Positions 33,701 through 43,199 of a stretch of 64,000 nucleotides of DNA are shown here, one piece after another. Numbering within the stretch: position 1 is the stretch's first letter; each line of letters starts with the position of its first letter. The notes under the pieces were generated by a model. The model was not told the origin of the DNA, did not search any database, and saw nothing but the letters and a program-made list of their open reading frames with translations. A program made the position numbers and the translations under genes. Origin of the DNA: an uncultured Desulfobacter sp. (GTDB lineage Bacteria > Desulfobacterota > Desulfobacteria > Desulfobacterales > Desulfobacteraceae); the NCBI RefSeq assembly GCF_963677125.1, contig NZ_OY781882.1:2488501-2552500 (forward strand). Reading direction: 5' to 3'.

Positions 33701-35905
33701 TTATTGCTGATAAAAATTTTCATACAAAGCCTGTGCCTGCTGCCGCCATGGAAAATTTCTTTTACCGGCCAGTGCCTGTTTCAAGTGGGCTGCCGCCTCC
33801 TTGGTTTTCCCCAGATCGTGGCAGACCTGCGCATAATGGTATTGGATTTCCAGATTATCCGGCAGCTTTTCTATTGCCTTGGCGATATTCTTTTCCGCTT
33901 GTTCCAAATCACCGGCTTTGTAATTAACCCATCCCAGGGTATCCAAAACCAGGCCGGAGTTGGGATTGAGTTCTAAAGCCATCCTGGCATATTTCAGGGC
34001 CTCATCCAGGTCTGCCTTTGACGTTCGGGTTTTTCCAAGCAAAAAGGCCATATTGTTGGCAGCCAACCATGCATCCTTATGCCGAGAAAGAAAATCCCGG
34101 TAAAGCGCAATGGCTTTTTCATATTCCTGATCCCGTTCATAAATTCCAGCCAGTGTCAGCCAGGCCAACTTATTGTCCGGATCCATTGCAAGGGCCTCTT
34201 TAAACTTTTCAACAGCCTCCTGTTTCTGGCCCTGTCTCAGGTACAATTTACCCAAGGACGTGATAAAAACGGAAGAATCTTTTGTTTTTTCCGCGCCGGC
34301 CTTAAGCTCTTCAATGGCCTGGTCCACCTGGTCTGTCCGGGACAAAGCTTCTGCCATCTTAAGGTGCCCCAAGGCTTCCCCTTTTTTATTCTGCTGGATC
34401 AGTCGATACTGGTCCATGGCCTCATCATACCGATTCTGGGCCAGATAAAAATCGCCAAGCCCGGCAATGGAACCGATATTGTAAGGATCCAGACTCACAA
34501 GTCGCTTTAAATTTTCTTCAGCCGCCTGGGTATCTTTTTTTAATATATTTACCCGGACCATTCCCTTAAGAATTTTGGCGGAGTTGGGAGCCCGCTTTAA
34601 GGCTTTTTTCAAAATATCCAAGGCCAGGTCATAATTTTTACCAAGCGCATAGGCGTTAGCCAGACCGATATACGCCTCCAGATGGTCGGGATGGGCCTCT
34701 GTTACGGCCCGAAACCGGGACACGGCCTCATCTCCGTCCCTCCGGGCCAGAGCAAGGCGCCCCTTGAGGTACTGGGCATCAATATTTTTGGGATCAATCT
34801 CTAGTACCTGATCCACCTGGGATTCAGCCTGATCGGCCCTGCGCAGGATAATCTCAAGCTTGGCTATGTTGATGCGGGCCTTAACCCTGTCCGGCTCTGG
34901 TGCCTTATCCCCCAAGGCAATATAATCTTCCAACACCTGGGAGGCCTGTTCAAGCTGTTTCTTTTTTAAATAAATCTCACTGAGTAGGGCAGTATACTGA
35001 TATATTTCCGGATGCACTTTCATGCCCTGCTTGATCAAGGCGGCACTTTTGTCAATCTGATTAGCCTTTAACCGCAGGGCCGCAACAGCGAACACCCGCT
35101 TTGGGTCCTCTGGGTCCTGTGCTATGACTTTGTCAAGAATAGTGTCAGCTTTTTCCTGCTGCCCGGTTTGCAAATAAACCCAGGCCAGGTTCAGGCTTAG
35201 ATTCAGATCGCCCGGGACCATTTCCAAGGCCTTTATAAGCTCTGCTTCCATGGCCGTAGCATTGCCCTGTTTTCCAAAATACCGGATCCTGGCCAGGATC
35301 AGGACCATGGATTTAGGGTGGGCAGCCCGTCCCTGGGCCAAGACGCTGGCCACTTCCTGGTCCTTTTTCTCCATCTCCAGACAACTGGCCTTAACCAGGT
35401 AAAAGCCCGGGGGGAGATCCGGTTTGCCTTCTAATTTATCAACTAAAGCAAAGGCGGCCTTGGGATCCTTTTTTTTCAAATAAATACCGGCCTTCAACAG
35501 GATAGCATCCTCATGGTCCGGCGCATTTTTCAAAATCACATCCATCTGCTCGTCAGCCTGGTCCAACGCATTGGCCGCTAAAAACAACCGGCCTAAATCC
35601 AGGCGAGCTGCGGTATTTTCCGGATCCAGCTTCACAGCCCTGGCCAATGCACCAAAAGCAGCCTTGGGATTTTTGCTGCGCAGCTCAGCCTTTCCAAGAT
35701 AATGGTAGGCCTGTGCAAAATCCGGATCAATCTGGATGGCATTTTTAAACTCCAGGCGAGCTGTTACAACATCCCCGGACTCTAACAGCTTTTTCCCTTT
35801 TTCAAAAAAAGCCATTTTCTTTTCATCCGGGGAACCACAGGCCGCTAAAAGAATCAATAAGACCAGAACCATTGCCCTGACCAGAAACGGTTTGATTGAT
35901 TTCAT
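33701..35905 (-). CDS. prsT: PEP-CTERM/XrtA system TPR-repeat lipoprotein PrsT
   Basis: This 734-residue protein has a lipoprotein signal (MKSIKPFLVRAMVLVLLILLAAC spans the start; lipobox LAAC) and then an almost continuous array of tetratricopeptide repeats from about residue 35 to the end. Examples are AFGALARAVKLDPENTAARL and AVEKFKEALAMDPDNKLAWL. It matches the TPR lipoprotein always found with exosortase EPS loci and presumably scaffolds the export complex in the periplasm. The frame opens at 35977, but the ATG at 35905 follows TGGAG and begins the lipoprotein signal. Confidence 0.9.
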   Translation of the reverse strand: MKSIKPFLVRAMVLVLLILLAACGSPDEKKMAFFEKGKKLLESGDVVTARLEFKNAIQIDPDFAQAYHYLGKAELRSKNPKAAFGALARAVKLDPENTAARLDLGRLFLAANALDQADEQMDVILKNAPDHEDAILLKAGIYLKKKDPKAAFALVDKLEGKPDLPPGFYLVKASCLEMEKKDQEVASVLAQGRAAHPKSMVLILARIRYFGKQGNATAMEAELIKALEMVPGDLNLSLNLAWVYLQTGQQEKADTILDKVIAQDPEDPKRVFAVAALRLKANQIDKSAALIKQGMKVHPEIYQYTALLSEIYLKKKQLEQASQVLEDYIALGDKAPEPDRVKARINIAKLEIILRRADQAESQVDQVLEIDPKNIDAQYLKGRLALARRDGDEAVSRFRAVTEAHPDHLEAYIGLANAYALGKNYDLALDILKKALKRAPNSAKILKGMVRVNILKKDTQAAEENLKRLVSLDPYNIGSIAGLGDFYLAQNRYDEAMDQYRLIQQNKKGEALGHLKMAEALSRTDQVDQAIEELKAGAEKTKDSSVFITSLGKLYLRQGQKQEAVEKFKEALAMDPDNKLAWLTLAGIYERDQEYEKAIALYRDFLSRHKDAWLAANNMAFLLGKTRTSKADLDEALKYARMALELNPNSGLVLDTLGWVNYKAGDLEQAEKNIAKAIEKLPDNLEIQYHYAQVCHDLGKTKEAAAHLKQALAGKRNFPWRQQAQALYENFYQQ

Positions 35906-36025
35906 TTTTAACTCCATTAAAAAAAGATGAATCTGTAAAAAGTCCAACCGAGGTTTAAATAACATTTTTACCAACAAGGTGTGGAGTGTAACCAGAGGCC
36001 AAGGTCTACAAATAGTACGCCAATT

Positions 36026-36051
36026 GTCTGGCCAGGCGCCATAATGCAGTA
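36026..36051. promoter_or_regulatory. Shared 26-bp cis element, copy 2 (upstream of prsT)
   Basis: Identical to the motif at 30744-30769 over 17 bases (GTCTGGCCAGGCGCCAT), with GCAGTA again three bases later. It sits 121 bases before the prsT start. The repeated distance to a gene start in two separate gaps of one locus suggests shared control. Confidence 0.45.
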
Positions 36052-36076
36052 GGTGGTAGATTTCTTACTGACGCCA

Positions 36077-37696
36077 CTAAAGAAACCCTCTTATCATAAC
36101 AATGGACAAACAGGCAATCAAAATATTATCTAAAAAGGCATTGTCTTTTCTTAACTCGCCAAGCAGGACATCACCACTGAAAAACAGGATCAGCACCGCT
36201 GCCACCACAGTCCTTAATTCCGGAATATTCAAGTGAGAACTGGGCAAGGCTGGAAAAACAATGATAACCAGAAAAATCAAAAAATCCTGGGGATTAAACT
36301 TAAATCCCTTTTCCCGCCTGGTCAGATTCAATGTCCCAATCACAGCCAGCACCAGTAACACCAGAGCCCCGTAATGGACCATCATGACCTGGTGGGTCAC
36401 CCAAAGGGCGGGATAAATAATGGATTCATACATTAAAAAAGGCGTAATACAATACAAGGAAGTTCTAAGCACCATTTTTGTGTGTATTGAAGACCGGAAA
36501 CGGGAATAAAAAATGGCAATAATAGCCCCGGCAGAAAAAGCGCTTATATAGAATGGAATCTCTTGGGGAATCAAACACTGGGCCATGAACACCAGACAGA
36601 ACACCCACTTAAGTAAAGCAAAAAACATTCGTATAGACAAGTGCTCTCCGCCTAGCCGGGCCAACAAACTGCGGGCGCCCAAAATGCTTTCGTTACCGTT
36701 TCTGAATTTAAACCGGGTCTTTTGGGACAGGTAAAACCAAAAAACAATCCCACAGGCCAACCCGATAAACACCAGTAGATTTAAAAGATTGGAATAAAAC
36801 CGAAGCAGAAATGCGCAACATAAAAACATCGACTGGAGCAGGTAGATCAGTACCACGGACTCGGAATGAAACAGGCCCAGTTTCATCAGGCGATGGTGAA
36901 AATGATTTTTATCCGGCTTAAAAGGAGACCCGCCCTTGGCCATCCGCTCGCCCATCACGGTGAGGGTATCAATAATAGGAAAACCGATCAAAAACAACGG
37001 GGTAATCTCACTGTAAGGGGTATTGGCCTGGGTCAGCATCAAAGTAAAAACCACGCATAAAAAGCCCAGCATTTGACTCCCTGCATCCCCCATAAATACC
37101 ACGGCCGGATGTGTATTGTAGCGCAAAAAACCAAGTATAGCACCAGACACGGCAATACACATCAGCGCAAGGTAGGTATTTGCACATTGGTAAGCAAAAA
37201 ATCCAATAGAAACAAAACTGAGCAGGGCCACTCCCCCAGCCAACCCGTCCAACCCATCGGCCAGGTTAACGGCATTGGTCACGCCCACAATAAAGAGCAG
37301 GGTCAAAGGCATGGAAACCACTATTGGCAAAAGCGTCCCAAGACATCGGATCTGAACACCGCCGTAAATCATCACCACAAGGGCACCAGCCACCTGGGCA
37401 CATAGCTTGTGCCAATATTTTAGATTTTTAACATCATCCAGAATCCCGAACACCACAATGATGGCACAGCCCAGATGAACTGCCCGGATCATATTATCCA
37501 TGGGCACCCAGATCAATACCGGCAAAAAAGCCCCGATGGCCATGGAGATCCCACCACTTCGGGGCATGGGCAGCACATGGATCTTTCTATCATCAGGCTC
37601 ATCCACCAGATGCATGCTAAAGGCCATCCGTTTAAATATCGGCACCAAGCCAATGGTTAGGAACAATGAAAGAATAAATGTTGAGAATAAATACAT
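36077..37696 (-). CDS. Undecaprenyl-phosphate sugar-1-phosphate transferase (WecA/TagO-like) with C-terminal extension
   Basis: This 539-residue polytopic protein has an N-terminal about 340 residues that carry the MraY/WecA motifs in order: GILDDVKNLK, NAVNLADGLDGLAGG, FMGDAGSQMLGF and KNHFHHRLMKLG. It probably primes EPS synthesis by loading a HexNAc-1-phosphate on undecaprenyl phosphate; no other priming enzyme is visible in the locus. The remaining about 190 residues add extra hydrophobic segments, making it far longer than normal WecA. The ATG at 37696 is chosen; a TTG at 37738 is also in frame. Confidence 0.85.
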   Translation of the reverse strand: MYLFSTFILSLFLTIGLVPIFKRMAFSMHLVDEPDDRKIHVLPMPRSGGISMAIGAFLPVLIWVPMDNMIRAVHLGCAIIVVFGILDDVKNLKYWHKLCAQVAGALVVMIYGGVQIRCLGTLLPIVVSMPLTLLFIVGVTNAVNLADGLDGLAGGVALLSFVSIGFFAYQCANTYLALMCIAVSGAILGFLRYNTHPAVVFMGDAGSQMLGFLCVVFTLMLTQANTPYSEITPLFLIGFPIIDTLTVMGERMAKGGSPFKPDKNHFHHRLMKLGLFHSESVVLIYLLQSMFLCCAFLLRFYSNLLNLLVFIGLACGIVFWFYLSQKTRFKFRNGNESILGARSLLARLGGEHLSIRMFFALLKWVFCLVFMAQCLIPQEIPFYISAFSAGAIIAIFYSRFRSSIHTKMVLRTSLYCITPFLMYESIIYPALWVTHQVMMVHYGALVLLVLAVIGTLNLTRREKGFKFNPQDFLIFLVIIVFPALPSSHLNIPELRTVVAAVLILFFSGDVLLGELRKDNAFLDNILIACLSIVMIRGFL

Positions 37697-37845
37697 ATCG
37701 TCCAGCTTAGCATCGGCACTCCGGGTAGTTTGTCTCAAGCCAAACCTATGTGCCCTCTATGGTTTTTAAAAATGGAATCCTGAAAGAACTGAATGAAAAA
37801 GGCTTCATCATTGATATCACCATCCAAAACAAACACAAACGGCCG

Positions 37846-39414
37846 CTATGTGCCCGGCAGATACGTATTCAACACAGGAACAACAGCTTTTACAAATCCC
37901 TGCAGCCGGTTCTCCGCCGTATCAAGGGATTCCCCGTCTCCAACAGGCGCAATTACTCTCACCAGCGCCCCATCTGTCCGCTGCCGGGTCAGCGCATCCC
38001 AGAAGTTAAACCACTTCATCTCAAAAGCATTGGTTAGATTCCGTCCCCGCATGGGAAACCAATAATAGGCAATCTGCTTACGCTGGCCGTTCTGAATCAA
38101 GGCACGGTTTACAGGCAACCCTCTGCCATGACCTAAGTCCACAAAAGATTTACCGCTCTGCTTAAACTCCCATCCACCACCCCGCAAGCAGGTCGCTGGG
38201 GAATGAATAGACTCGCCTTTCTGTTGATTCTCATAGTAAGCCACATAAAAATTTATGGCCCAGCCTTTATGATTCATATAATCAGCCATAACATAATCGC
38301 TGAAGTCTAACGCATCTATGATCTTAGCTTCCATGGAATGCGTTTTTCCAGACCACTCATTAATCTGCATGGGAAACTGTTTAAGTGGTTTTGAAATGGG
38401 AATCGCGGGCCTGAATTCGATCCCCTGGGACAGCACAAGGGTCAATCCGAGCAAAACGACCGAAACAAGAAACTGGGGCTGCAGCAGACCTTTTTTTTGT
38501 GAACCCACATCTGCATCCTCTCCTGCTGCCCACCTTGTTGCCTCACCGTTACTATCGCTCTCGATATGGACCACCTCTGGAAACAACCGGTTCATCACCC
38601 ATATTTCGCCCAGCAGCACCCCGAGGGTAACCATAAAAATCAGCCACCCTTCAAAATCGTGAAAAAAGCCCTCAACAACCTTGGAGCCAAACTTTTCCGA
38701 TAAAATACCAGTCAAAGCAATACGCAGCGCATTCGTCAGTATGGTCAAAGGAACCGAAGAAACAATTAGAACAATTTTTTTCCAAAACCGGCACCGAAGA
38801 AAATAAGAAATTAAAATACTAAGAATAATCATTGGAAACAGGTATCGAAGACCGGAGCAGGCATCAACAACTTGAAGTTTAGTAAACCCTAAGTCAATTA
38901 CATTGCCTTCTCTGTATGCACTCATTCCATATAGATGCATCATCATGACACCCAGCTTTGAGGACATGAGCTTTAGGCTAAGGGTGATCCGATTGTTAAC
39001 AAAATACGGCAACGGAAACATCGTTAGAATAAAAAATAGAGGAAATAGAATCGGTTTAATTTTTTGTACCCCAAAATGAAGCAGGCACAGTCCCATTAAA
39101 ATCAGCCAAAAAGAAATATAAGAGATGTAAAATTCACCCCCCAATTCTCCTAACCAGAAACAAACCAGACCTATAATTATGACACCGATTCCCGTCCAAT
39201 CAGTTTTAGCTTCAATTGAAAGAAAGTGATTCTTTTTTTCCCACAACAGGTAAAGGACAATGAATGGGATCAAATAACAATATGAATAGTCATCACGACT
39301 CCATTTCTCCATAAGCCCTTCAAAAGATGATAGATAAAGAAGGAAAAGCAATACGGCATAACTGCCTATTGTTATCAAGGATCCGACAGAAATTACTTTT
39401 GTATTTTTTGTCAT
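37846..39414 (-). CDS. xrtD: Exosortase fused to EpsI (VPLPA-type exosortase, XrtD-like)
   Basis: This 522-residue protein's N-terminal about 290 residues are a multi-pass exosortase with the cysteine-protease-like triad: Cys about 186 in VVDACSGLRYLFP, Arg about 231 in ILTNALRIALTG, and His about 252 in EGFFHDFEGWLIF. The C-terminal about 200 residues are an EpsI (DUF3485) domain with HSPATCLRGGGWEF. It removes CTERM tails of secreted proteins at the membrane. The fusion plus the neighbouring VPxP-tail protein suggests the exosortase D subtype; that assignment is inference. The ATG at 39414 is preferred to a TTG 15 bases upstream. Confidence 0.88.
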   Translation of the reverse strand: MTKNTKVISVGSLITIGSYAVLLFLLYLSSFEGLMEKWSRDDYSYCYLIPFIVLYLLWEKKNHFLSIEAKTDWTGIGVIIIGLVCFWLGELGGEFYISYISFWLILMGLCLLHFGVQKIKPILFPLFFILTMFPLPYFVNNRITLSLKLMSSKLGVMMMHLYGMSAYREGNVIDLGFTKLQVVDACSGLRYLFPMIILSILISYFLRCRFWKKIVLIVSSVPLTILTNALRIALTGILSEKFGSKVVEGFFHDFEGWLIFMVTLGVLLGEIWVMNRLFPEVVHIESDSNGEATRWAAGEDADVGSQKKGLLQPQFLVSVVLLGLTLVLSQGIEFRPAIPISKPLKQFPMQINEWSGKTHSMEAKIIDALDFSDYVMADYMNHKGWAINFYVAYYENQQKGESIHSPATCLRGGGWEFKQSGKSFVDLGHGRGLPVNRALIQNGQRKQIAYYWFPMRGRNLTNAFEMKWFNFWDALTRQRTDGALVRVIAPVGDGESLDTAENRLQGFVKAVVPVLNTYLPGT

Positions 39415-39451
39415 AACAACTGCGCTCAATTGGTTTAAATTGATAAGGATA

Positions 39452-40249
39452 TTATTTTTGCGCTTTAGCCTGGGCTAAAATTATTTGTGCAAATTGTCTT
39501 ATAGTCTGAAAGAACAATATCCATAAAAATTTAAAGAAAGGTATAATAAAACGCCTCGCTTTAATAGGTTGCTGGCCACAGCGATAAAGCCATTCAAGAC
39601 CGTTTTTCTGCATCCACAAAGGAGCTCGATCCACCGTACCGGCAATGTATTCAAATGCTAAACCGACACCTACTAAAATAACCCCATCTAAACGTGACAC
39701 AACTTTTTTCATAAAACGTTCTTGTTTGGGGGCACCTAAACCGATCCATAAAAAAGTTGGCCGGATTGTATTTATCTGGTTAACGAATTCATCGATTTCG
39801 ACATCACTCAGTTCTCTGAAGGGAGGGGAGCAAAATCCTTTTAATGCCATTTCTGGGTAGAGCTCAGTCAGTCGCAACTCCATTCTCTCTAAGACAATCT
39901 CAGTACTACCATAAAAATAATGGCTATAGCCTTTTTCTGCTGATAACGCAAAAATTTCCTGCATCAGATCAACACCACTGACTCGTGCACAGTTTTTTTC
40001 TCCAAGAAGATGGGCAAACCATACCAAAGGCCTGCCATCCGGAACGGTTAAATATGAGTCATTTTGAATTTGACAGTATTCACAATCTTTTTGGGAAAGC
40101 ATCGACGTGCGCACATTGGTCACACAAATATAAGCCGATTTTTTTTCGTCCACTTTTTTTTCAATTGCATTCACTGCGGTTTGCATATTCACCAGCGAAA
40201 TGTTTACCGCACCAATTGAAAACCGATTATCTGATTCTTTTAAATCCAT
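39452..40249 (-). CDS. WecG/TagA/CpsF-family glycosyltransferase (GT26)
   Basis: This 265-residue GT26 glycosyltransferase shows TVPDGRPLVWFAHLLG with the catalytic Asp, then RVSGVDLMQEIF, HYFYGSTEIVLERM and LWIGLGAPKQERFM, ending in an amphipathic/hydrophobic C terminus. Such enzymes usually add the second sugar (ManNAc-type) to a polyprenyl-linked HexNAc. It fits directly after the WecA-like primer in the assembly route. It lies 37 bases before the exosortase gene on the same strand. Confidence 0.88.
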   Translation of the reverse strand: MDLKESDNRFSIGAVNISLVNMQTAVNAIEKKVDEKKSAYICVTNVRTSMLSQKDCEYCQIQNDSYLTVPDGRPLVWFAHLLGEKNCARVSGVDLMQEIFALSAEKGYSHYFYGSTEIVLERMELRLTELYPEMALKGFCSPPFRELSDVEIDEFVNQINTIRPTFLWIGLGAPKQERFMKKVVSRLDGVILVGVGLAFEYIAGTVDRAPLWMQKNGLEWLYRCGQQPIKARRFIIPFFKFLWILFFQTIRQFAQIILAQAKAQK

Positions 40250-40303
40250 ACTTCGTTTGACTTTCTTAGATATTTAATCATAATTCATTCAACAACTAAA
40301 GAA

Positions 40304-41464
40304 TTACCCTAATCCTTGCTTTGCTTTTTTAAATTCTGGGTTCAAAAGCTTTTTAATATTTTCGATTGTTCCAATTACAAAAGGCATAGGGTCTTTGAAA
40401 GAGCCATCCTGATAATACACATTCCTCCCAAATAAATTGAACCACCCGTTTTGAAAAGGTGATCTTTTTTTAGCCTTTAACAGCCAAAGAAGATCAAGGC
40501 CAAAATATCTCAAGATTTTCCCGGGGGAATAAACATATGTTTTGACAGTACCAGTCAGTGTATAATCCGCTATAATTTCAACAAAATCTACACCACTAAC
40601 AAAAGCAGTTCGGATGCAGGCTGGAAGTCTTGGATTAATTTCCATTATTTTAAACCGCCCATCTCTTGGATCCTGTATCAGGTCAAAATCCGCAAAGCCG
40701 ACCCAACCGATATGTTTAAGAACCTTAGAACACATCTCTACCAGTTCATTATTTTCAATCGTTATATTACACGTACTGCTGCCACCTGATACCGGATAAA
40801 AACGTATTTTTTCCATCGCTGTTGAGATATGAATGTCTTTGTTATCTGTAAAGATTTGAACTTTAAACTGCTTCCCTCCTGCAGGAACAAATGTCTGCAA
40901 ATGTGAATCGCCAAAATTCTCAATTATGGCGGGGACATAGTTCTGTAGTTCATTATAATTGTTTACAACCCTCATACCTCTGGCACCGGAAGTATGATTA
41001 GGCTTTATGATAGCTGGAAATCCAACATATTCGGCTGCTTCCTTTAGAGTAAATCTATTCAAATCACAACTTTTAGGATGATCAATGCCTATGCTTTTAC
41101 AAACCCCCATCAATTGATTTTTATCAAAACCTTTAAGAAAAACTTCAAATTCAGGTATTAATACATTAGAAACTTTATTAAGTTCCTTTTTAAATTTACT
41201 TGTAAATGGGGAGACTTCATCGTTCATTGGAACAATCACATCGATTTTGTTCTTTTCCAAATATTCTAAAAGATCTTGCTTATATTGAAGTGGATTTTTT
41301 TGGCAATCGACGGTAAATTGAATTTGATCTGTAAAGCGACTATGGCATCCATAGGAAACGTTTTTACAAAAAATGTGCGTTTGATATCCTTTTCGCTTCA
41401 GGGACTCTAAGCAAGGCAATGTTTGAACTGTTTGCCCCTCTAAAAAAAGCACGCTTCTTCTCAC
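40304..41464 (-). CDS. ATP-grasp domain protein of the EPS locus
   Basis: This 386-residue protein has an N-terminal Rossmann-like part and an ATP-grasp domain (about 110-310) with FPAIIKPNHTSGARGMRVV, GGSSTCNITIEN and metal ligands in FADFDLIQDPRDGRFKIMEINPRL (in order FADFDLIQ and KIMEINPRLPA). ATP-grasp enzymes ligate carboxylates to amines; here it may attach an amino acid or similar group to the glycan. The substrate is unknown. The GTG at 41464 with AGGGG 6 bases upstream is preferred over a TTG at 41470. It overlaps the acetyltransferase stop if the TTG is used. Confidence 0.8.
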   Translation of the reverse strand: MRRSVLFLEGQTVQTLPCLESLKRKGYQTHIFCKNVSYGCHSRFTDQIQFTVDCQKNPLQYKQDLLEYLEKNKIDVIVPMNDEVSPFTSKFKKELNKVSNVLIPEFEVFLKGFDKNQLMGVCKSIGIDHPKSCDLNRFTLKEAAEYVGFPAIIKPNHTSGARGMRVVNNYNELQNYVPAIIENFGDSHLQTFVPAGGKQFKVQIFTDNKDIHISTAMEKIRFYPVSGGSSTCNITIENNELVEMCSKVLKHIGWVGFADFDLIQDPRDGRFKIMEINPRLPACIRTAFVSGVDFVEIIADYTLTGTVKTYVYSPGKILRYFGLDLLWLLKAKKRSPFQNGWFNLFGRNVYYQDGSFKDPMPFVIGTIENIKKLLNPEFKKAKQGLG

Positions 41465-41466
41465 GA

Positions 41467-42027
41467 TCAACCCCTCTCTCTAATTAGCCTTGCCGGTACA
41501 CCACCATATATGGAATAAGGTGGAATATCCGTAGTTACAACTGAATTTGACCCAATAACCGCACCTTTCCCAATCCGTACCCCTGCTGTTACCACAGTCC
41601 CTGCACCGATCCACACATCATCGTCGATTACCACATCTCCATCCCAGTAATCCTGCTTGATAGAGGGCTGCCCATTTTTTTCTATGCCATGGTTAAAAGC
41701 GAAAATCATAACATTTGGTCCAGTATGGACATAATTTCCGATTTTCACCTTACCGGCAAACTTACCGGCTTGAATAACATTATTATGATTGATTAAGCAG
41801 TCCTTTCCTATTGAAACTCTTTCTCCCTGTCGAATAATAACGCTGGGATGAACTTTGGCACTTTTTTCAATTTTTGCCTTATTTCTTCCTACGACAAAAT
41901 TTACAATAAAGTATGCAAAGGCATAAGTTATCACTTTATAAAATCTAAGGCTAAGCATAGCCTTAATGATTTCAAAAAAATATTCAAGTTTAGAAGGTCT
42001 TTTGAATTTCCCTTTAACAGTTCTCAC
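41467..42027 (-). CDS. Left-handed beta-helix O/N-acyltransferase
   Basis: This 186-residue hexapeptide-repeat acyltransferase (CatB/NodL/WbbJ group) has imperfect [LIV]-G-x4 repeats running from about residue 60, the catalytic His in FNHGIEKNGQ, WIGAGTVVTAGVRIGKGAVIG, and the C-terminal GVPARLIRER. It most likely O-acetylates a sugar of the EPS repeat unit. Start is GTG with GAGGGG 5 bases before. It lies between the CapA-like and ATP-grasp genes with 9-base spacing or overlap, so these three are cotranscribed. Confidence 0.86.
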   Translation of the reverse strand: MRTVKGKFKRPSKLEYFFEIIKAMLSLRFYKVITYAFAYFIVNFVVGRNKAKIEKSAKVHPSVIIRQGERVSIGKDCLINHNNVIQAGKFAGKVKIGNYVHTGPNVMIFAFNHGIEKNGQPSIKQDYWDGDVVIDDDVWIGAGTVVTAGVRIGKGAVIGSNSVVTTDIPPYSIYGGVPARLIRERG

Positions 42028-42036
42028 CTTTTCCCC

Positions 42037-43173
42037 TCAATCGATATCGAATAAATCTTTTTGAGTATGGCGTTTCCTATCAGGAGAAATTGCGTCCTCA
42101 TCCATACGCTCGCGAGAACGATCTTTTGTTATCCAGTCCTTCATTCTTTTAACCTCTTCAAATCTTTTATAAATTAAAAGAAGCATACCCCGTATCCCCT
42201 TGGTGTCTAAAAGGAATTTTAAAGTACTTATCGTATGCAACAGCATTTCTTTTTTGTATTGAACTTTATAAAAAGAGGTATAATCATCAGTATGTTTTTT
42301 TAATTTTTCGCTGACAAATTCCCAGCTCTTTTTCATTTTTCGTTCAATTTTTGAAATTGGGAAATTCGTTTTAAAATTATAATCAATCTGAGTAGGGAGA
42401 ATTTTCCAATCCATCAAAGAACTTTCGCCTATTTTTATTTTTAAAATAGCGGCTTGCCGTCTTCTATATGAGTTACCATCCATGACAAAATCACCAATTG
42501 AATGAAAAATTGGTTTGTTTTTATAGTATTCCATACCGCCCAAAGCATGAGAGTGTGCAGTAACGATCAAATCCGCTCCGGCGTCTATTTTTTTATGTAA
42601 TAGTGTCCTAATAACCGGATTAGGAAATCTTGTAAAAAGCATTCCAACATGAGCATACAATATGACATAATATCTTTCATCCTTATAACGTGCTATCAGT
42701 TCATCCAAACCGTCATCGTCTATTGAAAGAACGTTCCATGGGCACTCTTTTGGAATTGGGTGGTTCATCATATCAGTACATGTAAAAAGTGCACATTTGA
42801 ACCCATCTTTTTCAAAAAGAAACGGCTCATATTCATCTTTGTACAAACCATTCCAGGGAATCTGTTTTTGATCTAAAAATTTAATTGTCTCATTCATTCC
42901 GAGAAGCCCGCAATCATTTATGTGATTATTGGCCAATGAAAAACAATTAACAAATGAGAATTGGTTAAGTAACGCAGGATTGCCCTTAAAAGAAAGGTGA
43001 TCTCCATCGGAGACTGCAGATTCAACCATTGGAGATTCCAAATTTCCAATAACAAAGTCAGATTCCGACAATTTTTCCACAATGGTTTTATCCAAAACCT
43101 GATATCGAGTTTTTTCAAATTGACTGGCAACAAATCTCGATAGCATAACATCGCCAATGAATGATATTTCCAT
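42037..43173 (-). CDS. CapA-family metallophosphoesterase-like protein
   Basis: This 378-residue protein's N-terminal 250 residues are the CapA/PgsA domain: SFIGDVMLSRFV, VIGNLESPMV, SLANNHINDCG and ADLIVTAHSHALGGMEYYKN with IFHSIGDFVMDG. The Asp/Asn/His ligands of the metallophosphatase fold are present. CapA proteins are needed for poly-gamma-glutamate capsules and also occur in EPS loci with unclear chemistry. Beside an ATP-grasp gene it suggests an amino-acid or peptide-like substitution on the polymer. No signal peptide is visible, which is unusual for CapA. Confidence 0.82.
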   Translation of the reverse strand: MEISFIGDVMLSRFVASQFEKTRYQVLDKTIVEKLSESDFVIGNLESPMVESAVSDGDHLSFKGNPALLNQFSFVNCFSLANNHINDCGLLGMNETIKFLDQKQIPWNGLYKDEYEPFLFEKDGFKCALFTCTDMMNHPIPKECPWNVLSIDDDGLDELIARYKDERYYVILYAHVGMLFTRFPNPVIRTLLHKKIDAGADLIVTAHSHALGGMEYYKNKPIFHSIGDFVMDGNSYRRRQAAILKIKIGESSLMDWKILPTQIDYNFKTNFPISKIERKMKKSWEFVSEKLKKHTDDYTSFYKVQYKKEMLLHTISTLKFLLDTKGIRGMLLLIYKRFEEVKRMKDWITKDRSRERMDEDAISPDRKRHTQKDLFDID

Positions 43174-43199
43174 ATTGAGAACCTATTATTATAGCATCG

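Noticed and set aside
33469..33976. Plus-strand frames of 107 and 152 codons near the prsT end
   Set aside because: They are AT-rich intergenic sequence running into the antisense of prsT, with no start signals.
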